A stretch of DNA of 47,878 nucleotides from Acidobacteriaceae bacterium. Lineage in GTDB: Bacteria > Acidobacteriota > Terriglobia > Terriglobales > Acidobacteriaceae. Under the pieces are notes generated by a model. That model ran no database searches and had not been told where the DNA came from. It saw only the letters and a list, made by a program, of their open reading frames with translations. Below are positions 42,232 to 47,878 of this stretch, piece by piece (within the stretch, counting starts at the first letter, position 1; each line of letters starts with the position of its first letter). Both the position numbers and the translations under genes were made by a program. Location of the stretch: positions 1 through 47,878 of the forward strand of contig PLSM01000087.1 in the NCBI GenBank assembly GCA_003165075.1, in the 5' to 3' direction.

Positions 42232-43608
42232 ATGTCCACTCCCGGCGACATGCCGGCCGACGCTGTTTCAGTCCCGGTTGCGCAGGACACATCGATTGGC
42301 GCCTCGGCGCTGCGCAAGGCAGGACTGCGCCTGATCCCGGTGATCTCGGTGGGCTACGGCCTGGCCTTCATGGACCGCATCAATATCAGCTTTGCCTCGC
42401 TGCGGATGAACAGCGACTTGCACTTCAGCGCCACGGTGTATGGACTGGGAGCAGGGTTGTTTTTCATTGGCTACGCGGTGTGTGAGGTGCCGTCGAACCT
42501 GTTGCTGCTGCGCTTTGGGGCGCGGCGCTGGCTGGCCCGCATCATGTTTACCTGGGGGCTGCTGGCCACGGCCATGATGCTTGTCCACACGCCGCTGCAG
42601 TTTTATGTTCTGCGGCTGCTGCTGGGCATTGCCGAAGCGGGATTCTTTCCCGGGGTGGTCTATTACCTGATGCTGTGGTTCCCGGCGCGGATGAGAGCGC
42701 GGGCGATAAGCCGCTTCTATATCTCGCTGCCGCTGAGCTCGGCGGTAATGGGATCGCTGGCCGGTTGGCTGCTGGGCCTGGATGGACGGCTGGGGCTGGC
42801 GGGATGGCAGTGGCTCTTCCTGGTGGAGGGCGTGCCATCGGTGCTGTTCAGCCTGGTGATCCTGCGCATGTTGCCGGACTGCCCGGCACAGGCCAAGTGG
42901 CTCACGGCGGAAGAGACGGCCTGGCTGCAGCGGCAGTTGGATGCAGATGGCGCGCAAGCGCATCTTGGACACCAGGCGGGGGTGCTGAAGGCGCTGCTGT
43001 CACCACAGGTATGGATGATCGGCATCTTCTTCTTTTGCGCCCTGACGTGCAGTTATGGCTATGGCTTTTCCGCGCCGGCGATCCTGCAGGCTGCAACCGG
43101 CTGGAACGTTTCCCAGGTGGGCTACCTGGTGGCGGCACTGGGCGTGGCCGGGGCAGTGGCCATGTTGTGGAACGGGGCGCACTCCGACCGCAGCGGGGAG
43201 CGGCGGCTGCATTGCATCGTGCCATGCGTGGTGATGGCCGCAGGCTACCTGGCGGCCAGCTTGGCAACGGAGTGGTGGCTGGTGGTGGCCTCGCTGGGGG
43301 CAAGTTTCATTGCGTTCAACGCGCTGCTGGGGCCAGCCGTGTCAGTGCCCACCGAGTTCATGGCGGGGCGGGCCGCGGCGGCGGGGATTGCGGCAATGAA
43401 TACCATCACCATGTTCAGCGGATTTGTGGGGCCTTACTGGATGGGCGTGGTGAAGGACGCGACGGGGAGCTATCAACTAGGAGTGCGCGGGCTGCTGATA
43501 CCCGCGCTGGCCGCGGCCGGCGTGATGCATCTGCTGACGCGGAGCCTGGCACGGCGCAAGGTAGCGCTGGCCGTGGGGCGCGCGAATCTGGCGGACGAAA
43601 CGGCCTGA
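42232..43608 (+). CDS. MFS transporter, anion:cation symporter (ACS) type
   Basis: 458 residues with about 12 membrane helices. ACS-subfamily features: GLAFMDRINISFASLRMNSDL in helix 1, GYAVCEVPSNLLLLRFGARRWLARIM between helices 2 and 3, and GIAEAGFFPGVVYYLMLWFP in helix 4. Relatives import organic anions such as tartrate, glucarate or phthalate with protons. No catabolic genes flank it, so the substrate is open. ATG at 42232 has GAGG nine bases upstream; ATG at 42226 is only three bases from it. A structured element follows the stop. Confidence 0.87.
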   Translation: MSTPGDMPADAVSVPVAQDTSIGASALRKAGLRLIPVISVGYGLAFMDRINISFASLRMNSDLHFSATVYGLGAGLFFIGYAVCEVPSNLLLLRFGARRWLARIMFTWGLLATAMMLVHTPLQFYVLRLLLGIAEAGFFPGVVYYLMLWFPARMRARAISRFYISLPLSSAVMGSLAGWLLGLDGRLGLAGWQWLFLVEGVPSVLFSLVILRMLPDCPAQAKWLTAEETAWLQRQLDADGAQAHLGHQAGVLKALLSPQVWMIGIFFFCALTCSYGYGFSAPAILQAATGWNVSQVGYLVAALGVAGAVAMLWNGAHSDRSGERRLHCIVPCVVMAAGYLAASLATEWWLVVASLGASFIAFNALLGPAVSVPTEFMAGRAAAAGIAAMNTITMFSGFVGPYWMGVVKDATGSYQLGVRGLLIPALAAAGVMHLLTRSLARRKVALAVGRANLADETA

Positions 43609-43615
43609 GCGGGGA

Positions 43616-43697
43616 CTAGAGCGTTTTCGGCTTGACTGCTTACAGTCGAGATGGGGTACCCAGAGTTCTGTTCACACTCAAATCGAAAATGCTTTAG
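43616..43697 (+). repeat. 82-nt structured element after the MFS gene
   Basis: The outer arms CTAGAGCGTTTTCG (43616-43629) and CGAAAATGCTTTAG (43684-43697) pair over 14 bases with two G-U wobbles. Inside is a second hairpin, CTTGACTG-CTTA-CAGTCGAG (43631-43650), and a GGTACC palindrome. It may be a terminator-like or mobile repeat. A partial relative of the inner hairpin lies at 21041-21068. Confidence 0.6.
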
Positions 43698-43737
43698 CGG
43701 CATGACGCTGCTACTGCCGTCTTGAACTTAACCGCTA

Positions 43738-45252
43738 TTACACGTCGGCGGTGGCCGGCAGGATATCTTCTACATCGATCCACTGGGTGGGGTAGTTGCC
43801 GGTGTAGCAGGCGGTACAGAAGCCATTGCTCTCGTCGCTGTCACAGCACTTGAGCAGGCCGTCGAGAGAGAGGTAGGCGAGGGAGTCGGCCTCGATGAAG
43901 CGGCGAATCTCTTCGATGGACTTGTTGGCGGCAATCAGATCGCGCTTGCTGGGCGTGTCGACACCGTAAAAGCAGGGCGAGATGGTGGGCGGGCAACTGA
44001 TGCGCAGGTGCACCTCACGCGCGCCCGCGCCGCGCACCATGCGCACGATCTTGCGGCTGGTGGTGCCGCGGATGATGGAGTCGTCGATGAGGACGACGCG
44101 CTTGCCCTCGAGGAGATTGCGTACCGGGTTCAGTTTGAGGCGCACGCCGAAGTCGCGCACCCGCTGCTCCGGCTCGATGAAGGTGCGGCCCACGTAGTGA
44201 TTGCGGATAAGGCCGAAACGGAAAGGAATGCCGCTCTGATCCGCGTAGCCCAGGGCCGCAGTTACACCGGAGTCGGGGACAGGGACGATGATGTCCGCGG
44301 GCACGCCGGACTCGCGCGCCAGTTGGCGGCCCATCTGGTCGCGGCTTTCCTGCACCCAGCGGCCAAAGATGCGGCTGTCAGGCCGGGCAAAATAGACATG
44401 CTCGAAGATGCAGCTCGAGCGCGGGAAGCCGGTGGCGTATTGGCGGCTGGTGACGCCGTCTTCGGTGACCATGACCAGTTCTCCGGGCAGCACGTCGCGC
44501 TCATACTCGGCGCGCAGCAGGTCGAAGGCGCAGGTTTCAGAGGCGAAGACGATGGTGTCGGGGCGGTCGGAATTGCGCATGCGGCCCATGGATAGCGGCC
44601 GGAAGCCGCGTGGATCGCGGGCAGCGAAGATGCGGTCACGGGTCATCATCACAATTGAGAAAGCGCCTTCAATGTGGCTGAGCGAGTCGGCGATGGCGTC
44701 TACCAGGGTGCCGGCCTTGGAGTGCGCGATGAGCTGGACGATGATCTCGGAGTCGGAAGTGGTCTGGAAGTAAGCGCCGTCGCGCTCCAGGCGTGCGCGC
44801 ACGTTGCCCAGGTTGACCAGGTTGCCGTTGTGAGCGATGGCGATTAGGCCCTTGGTGGAGTCCACACGAATGGGCTGGGCATTCAGCAGCGCGGAGTCGC
44901 CGGTGGTGGAGTAGCGGGTGTGGCCGATGGCCATCTGGCCGGGGAGTTTGGCTAGCACATCGTCAGTAAAAATCTCCGAGACCAGGCCCATGCCTTTGAT
45001 ATTGGCCAGATGCTGGCCGTCGGCGGTGGCGATGCCGGCTGACTCCTGGCCACGATGCTGCAGAGCATAAAGGCCGAGATAGGCCTGGCGGGCGGCGTCA
45101 GGATGGCCGTGGATGGCGATGACACCACACTCTTCTCGGAGCTTGGGATCTGTGCTATCCCAGGTCCGAAAATCCGGACCTGGGGCACCCGTGACTATTT
45201 CAGTTGTTGCGTCGGTCTTCCCTTCGACGCCTTGATAGAGGCGCTGGGTCAT
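43738..45252 (-). CDS. purF: Amidophosphoribosyltransferase (glutamine PRPP amidotransferase)
   Basis: 504 residues. PurF makes phosphoribosylamine from PRPP and glutamine, the first step of purine synthesis. The glutaminase nucleophile is Cys42 in [12 protein letters not shown], so residues 1-41 form a propeptide to be removed. The PRPP loop is [16 protein letters not shown], and Cys residues in CFYGVDTP and [17 protein letters not shown] suit the [4Fe-4S]-containing Bacillus-type enzyme. ATG at 45252 overlaps the purL stop by four bases, fixing the start. Residues about 21-34 are encoded by a palindromic repeat element, an odd insertion in the propeptide. Confidence 0.95.
   Translation of the reverse strand: MTQRLYQGVEGKTDATTEIVTGAPGPDFRTWDSTDPKLREECGVIAIHGHPDAARQAYLGLYALQHRGQESAGIATADGQHLANIKGMGLVSEIFTDDVLAKLPGQMAIGHTRYSTTGDSALLNAQPIRVDSTKGLIAIAHNGNLVNLGNVRARLERDGAYFQTTSDSEIIVQLIAHSKAGTLVDAIADSLSHIEGAFSIVMMTRDRIFAARDPRGFRPLSMGRMRNSDRPDTIVFASETCAFDLLRAEYERDVLPGELVMVTEDGVTSRQYATGFPRSSCIFEHVYFARPDSRIFGRWVQESRDQMGRQLARESGVPADIIVPVPDSGVTAALGYADQSGIPFRFGLIRNHYVGRTFIEPEQRVRDFGVRLKLNPVRNLLEGKRVVLIDDSIIRGTTSRKIVRMVRGAGAREVHLRISCPPTISPCFYGVDTPSKRDLIAANKSIEEIRRFIEADSLAYLSLDGLLKCCDSDESNGFCTACYTGNYPTQWIDVEDILPATADV
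45151..45190 (-). repeat. Palindromic repeat, copy 2, inside the purF propeptide
   Basis: CCCAGGTCCG (45159-45168) and CGGACCTGGG (45175-45184) form a ten-base stem around AAAATC. It shares 35/40 bases with copy 1, and the base pair next to the loop has changed on both sides (C-G to G-C). On the purF strand it reads in frame through [13 protein letters not shown] without a stop. Confidence 0.75.
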
Positions 45253-47720
45253 GCGGTTACCTCGCCGTGGAGTGTAGCTTCCAAGGCGGAGGCCCAGGGC
45301 TTGCGGAGTTCTGTCAGCGAGGCGGAGATAAAGGCGTCACCATATACCGAGAGTTCCAGGCGGTCACCGCCGGTGGCGCCGATGCGGGCGACATGGAAGC
45401 TGAAATGCTCGGCCAGCTCTTCGATTGCGGATATTTGGCTAGGCGCGGCGGATAGGAGCATGGTGGAGGCGGGCTCGGCGAAGAGACCGAAGAGCGGGTG
45501 AAGCAGGAGCGACTCGTCCTGTTCGATGCCGGCCCCAATGCCGTTAGGGAATGCGGCTTGTGCCAAGGCTACGGCAATGCCGCCGTCGGCGAGGTCGCGC
45601 GCGGAATGAACCAGTTCGCGGCGGGCCAACTCGATCAGCAGGGAATGGAGATCGGCTTCGGCTTCGAGATCCAGGGGAGGAGGTTGACCCCAGATGCCGC
45701 CGAGCACGACTTTTGCGTATTCTGAGGAGCCGAAAACGACGACTTCCGCAGCGGCGGAGCCTTCGGTCTCTGTCGGGTCTTCGGGATGGAGCGCAAGCGG
45801 ATCGCCGAGTACAGGAGTGTAGGGATCGGCACTGCTTTCCACATGTTCAGCAGGGAATGGAACATGAAGGTTGGGATCGGGCTCCTGGCCGGCGGGGATG
45901 GGCCATAGGAGCAGAATGGCGTCTCCGGCGGCCTGGAAATGGGAGGGAACGGCCTGGGTTACGTCGTCCAGAATGCCCACGATGCCCAGCACCGGAGTGG
46001 GATAGATGCCTTCACCGCGGGTTTCATTATAAAGAGAGACGTTGCCGCCAGTGATGGGGGTGCCCAGGGCTGTGCAGGCTTCCGCGATGCCGTCGATGGC
46101 GGCGGAAAGCTGGGCCATGATCTCAGGCTTCTCGGGATTGCCGAAGTTGAGGCAGTTGGTGGCGGCCACCGGAGTTGCGCCGGTCGAAGCCACCTTGCGC
46201 GCCGCTTCGGCCACGGCGTGCATCGCGCCGAGTTTCGGATCGAGATAGGCCCAGCGGCCATTTCCGTCAAGAGCCATGGCCAGCCCGCGCTCGTGACCGA
46301 GGGCGCCGGTTCCCTTGATGCGCATGACACCGGCCTCACCGCCGGGGCCCTGCACGGTATTTGTCTGCACCATGGTGTCATACTGCTCGTGGACCCAGCG
46401 CTTGGAGCAGACGTTAGGACTGGCGAGCAGTTTCTTGAGGTCGGCCAGATAGTCGCGGTCCCGGTCCAACTCCGCCTGCGCCTGGTCCGGCGGGTCGAGG
46501 GGAACCGGCGCCTTCCACGTTCCCACGGGGCGATGGTAGAGGGGCGCGTCATCGGTGAGCGACTGGTTGGGAATATCGGCGACGAGTGCGCCATGGTGGC
46601 GAATGCGCAGGCGCGGCTCCGGCTCGACTGTGCCTACGATGACCCCATCCAGGCCCCACTTGGCAAAGACCCGCAGCACCTCAGCTTCGCGGCCCTTGGT
46701 AGCCACCAGCAGCATCCGCTCCTGGCTCTCTGAGAGCATGATTTCGTAGGCGCTCATGCCGGTTTCGCGCTGCGGCACCAAGTCGAGTTCCACATCCAGG
46801 CCCACGCCGCCGCGCGCGCCCATCTCGCAGGTGGAGCAGGTGAGCCCCGCCGCGCCCATGTCTTGTATGCCGACGATGGCGCCGGTCTGCATGGCCTCAA
46901 GGCAGGCCTCCAGCAGCAGCTTCTCCATAAACGGATCGCCGACCTGCACATTGGGCCGCTTGGCCTCGGAGCCCTCACTGAACTCCTCGCTGGCCATGGT
47001 GGCGCCGTGGATGCCGTCTCGCCCGGTCTTTGCTCCCACGTAGATGACTGGGTTGCCGGCGCCGGTGGCCTTGGCATAGAAGATCTCGTCCTTGCGCACC
47101 ATGCCCAAGGCAAATGCATTGACCAGCGGGTTGCCGCTGTAGCAGGCCTCAAACTTGGTTTCGCCGCCCAGGTTAGGTACGCCAAAGCAGTTGCTGTAGC
47201 CGGCAATGCCGCTGACCACACCCTCGACAACGGCGTGGTTCCGGGCCACGAGCTTGCGTTCTTCAGCGTCCTGGCCAGCTTGTTCGTTGATCTCGCCAAA
47301 GCGCAGAGAATCCATCACCGCCAGGGGGCGCGCACCCATGGTAAAGATGTCGCGCAAGATGCCACCCACGCCGGTGGCCGCGCCCTGGTAAGGCTCGATG
47401 TAACTGGGGTGGTTGTGGCTCTCAATCTTGAAAGCGCAGGCCCAGCCGTCGCCCACGTCGATGATTCCGGCGTTTTCCCCCGGCCCCTGGACGACACGGT
47501 CGCTCTTGGTGGGCAGCCGCTTCAGGTGGACACGGCTCGACTTATAGGAGCAGTGCTCACTCCACATCACGCTGTAGATGCCCAGTTCGGTGAGAGATGG
47601 AACGCGGCCAAGTGCTGCCAGAATGCGGTCATACTCATCCGCGGTGATGCTGTGTTGAGCCAGCAACTCCGGGGTTATCGCAGCAGGCTCGGGAACAATT
47701 GCAGAGGAGGCGATGGTCAT
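45249..47720 (-). CDS. purL: Phosphoribosylformylglycinamidine synthase, large subunit type
   Basis: 823 residues. PurL converts FGAR, glutamine and ATP to FGAM together with PurQ and PurS. Seen: [15 protein letters not shown] (catalytic His), [55 protein letters not shown] and GNVSLYNET. It is about 80 residues longer than usual small PurL; part of the excess is an acidic, Pro-rich stretch near residues 630-680 (around [20 protein letters not shown]) before the GSSEYAKV motif. ATG at 47720 has GGAGG eight bases upstream; the open frame extends to 47846 without support. It is coupled to purF by ATGA. Confidence 0.94.
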   Translation of the reverse strand: MTIASSAIVPEPAAITPELLAQHSITADEYDRILAALGRVPSLTELGIYSVMWSEHCSYKSSRVHLKRLPTKSDRVVQGPGENAGIIDVGDGWACAFKIESHNHPSYIEPYQGAATGVGGILRDIFTMGARPLAVMDSLRFGEINEQAGQDAEERKLVARNHAVVEGVVSGIAGYSNCFGVPNLGGETKFEACYSGNPLVNAFALGMVRKDEIFYAKATGAGNPVIYVGAKTGRDGIHGATMASEEFSEGSEAKRPNVQVGDPFMEKLLLEACLEAMQTGAIVGIQDMGAAGLTCSTCEMGARGGVGLDVELDLVPQRETGMSAYEIMLSESQERMLLVATKGREAEVLRVFAKWGLDGVIVGTVEPEPRLRIRHHGALVADIPNQSLTDDAPLYHRPVGTWKAPVPLDPPDQAQAELDRDRDYLADLKKLLASPNVCSKRWVHEQYDTMVQTNTVQGPGGEAGVMRIKGTGALGHERGLAMALDGNGRWAYLDPKLGAMHAVAEAARKVASTGATPVAATNCLNFGNPEKPEIMAQLSAAIDGIAEACTALGTPITGGNVSLYNETRGEGIYPTPVLGIVGILDDVTQAVPSHFQAAGDAILLLWPIPAGQEPDPNLHVPFPAEHVESSADPYTPVLGDPLALHPEDPTETEGSAAAEVVVFGSSEYAKVVLGGIWGQPPPLDLEAEADLHSLLIELARRELVHSARDLADGGIAVALAQAAFPNGIGAGIEQDESLLLHPLFGLFAEPASTMLLSAAPSQISAIEELAEHFSFHVARIGATGGDRLELSVYGDAFISASLTELRKPWASALEATLHGEVTA

Positions 47721-47855
47721 CACGATTGCCTCCATTGTCGCACGGGATTCACGAGGGGAGTCGGCGTGAAGCGTGTGGAAAGGCGGTGCGGAACTGCCGG
47801 CCATAGCGCCGCAGGCAAGGCCTGTGCGATACTTTTCCTGCACCACCCCACCCCG

Positions 47856-47878
47856 GCCGGGATGGCGGAACTGGCAGA
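47856..47878 (+). tRNA. tRNA-Leu, 5' part, cut by the window end
   Basis: The last 23 bases read as the start of a leucine tRNA: seven-base acceptor strand GCCGGGA, then TG at positions 8-9, then GCGGAACTGGCAGA, the D-arm sequence typical of bacterial tRNA-Leu. The anticodon lies beyond the window, so the isoacceptor cannot be told. It is on the plus strand, divergent from purL. Confidence 0.8.

Overview
The window (47,878 bp, GC-rich) looks like chromosome of an Acidobacteriota bacterium, probably class Terriglobia (subdivision 1). This is inferred from the very large Oar/carboxypeptidase-regulatory-type TonB-dependent receptor, the mix of polysaccharide hydrolases with an OPT transporter and a sedolisin-type protease, and small palindromic interspersed repeats. 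No phage module, CRISPR array or complete insertion sequence is visible. One IS630-type transposase fragment and one decayed CPBP gene are present.

Layout. 1-3.2 kb: DinB-fold protein; an mltG-lipoprotein pair on the minus strand (4-nt overlap); divergent ruvX whose start appears to be CTG. 3.2-4.1 kb: gene-poor, holding the IS630 remnant. 4.3-6.1 kb: an SDR and a coupled pair of uncharacterised membrane proteins. 6.5-9.9 kb: secreted GH39-like hydrolase, then a minus-strand SDR-threonine aldolase pair. 10.4-13.6 kb: the TonB-dependent receptor behind a long leader with a strong hairpin. 13.7-17.0 kb: OPT transporter plus Tat-exported GH29-like enzyme. 17.4-22.8 kb, plus strand: sedolisin protease with C-terminal beta-sandwich repeats, HGSNAT-like acyltransferase, GH27 alpha-galactosidase. 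22.8-26.5 kb: two convergent, overlapping CPBP-fold genes; SpoIIM-like and RDD genes whose start codons overlap head to head; a small CxxC protein. 26.5-27.5 kb: a gene desert filled with repeats. 27.5-33.9 kb, mostly minus strand: eutB-eutC plus a small exported protein, a type-B carboxylesterase, a decayed CPBP gene, and pgl-glk. 34.0-37.9 kb: tolC-like gene, response regulator, histidine kinase. 38.0-39.5 kb: metallothionein, higBA, a TonB C-terminal-domain protein. 39.5-47.7 kb: EF-G-like GTPase, MFS transporter, purL-purF. The window ends inside a tRNA-Leu gene.

How the genes fit together. Many products suit an aerobic scavenger of plant or microbial polymers: secreted protease and glycosidases, TonB-linked outer-membrane uptake, OPT peptide import, glucokinase and 6-phosphogluconolactonase for sugar entry. 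EutBC cleaves ethanolamine to acetaldehyde and ammonia, and PurL/PurF supply purines. Six neighbouring gene pairs overlap by ATGA, pointing to translational coupling.

The most unusual non-coding content is a family of 40-45 nt palindromes in three copies. Two copies show a compensatory base-pair change, and one copy lies in frame inside the purF propeptide. There is also a 19-bp-TIR repeat cluster at 27.1-27.5 kb and an 82-nt foldable element after the MFS gene. I did not find a convincing new defence or biosynthetic system.
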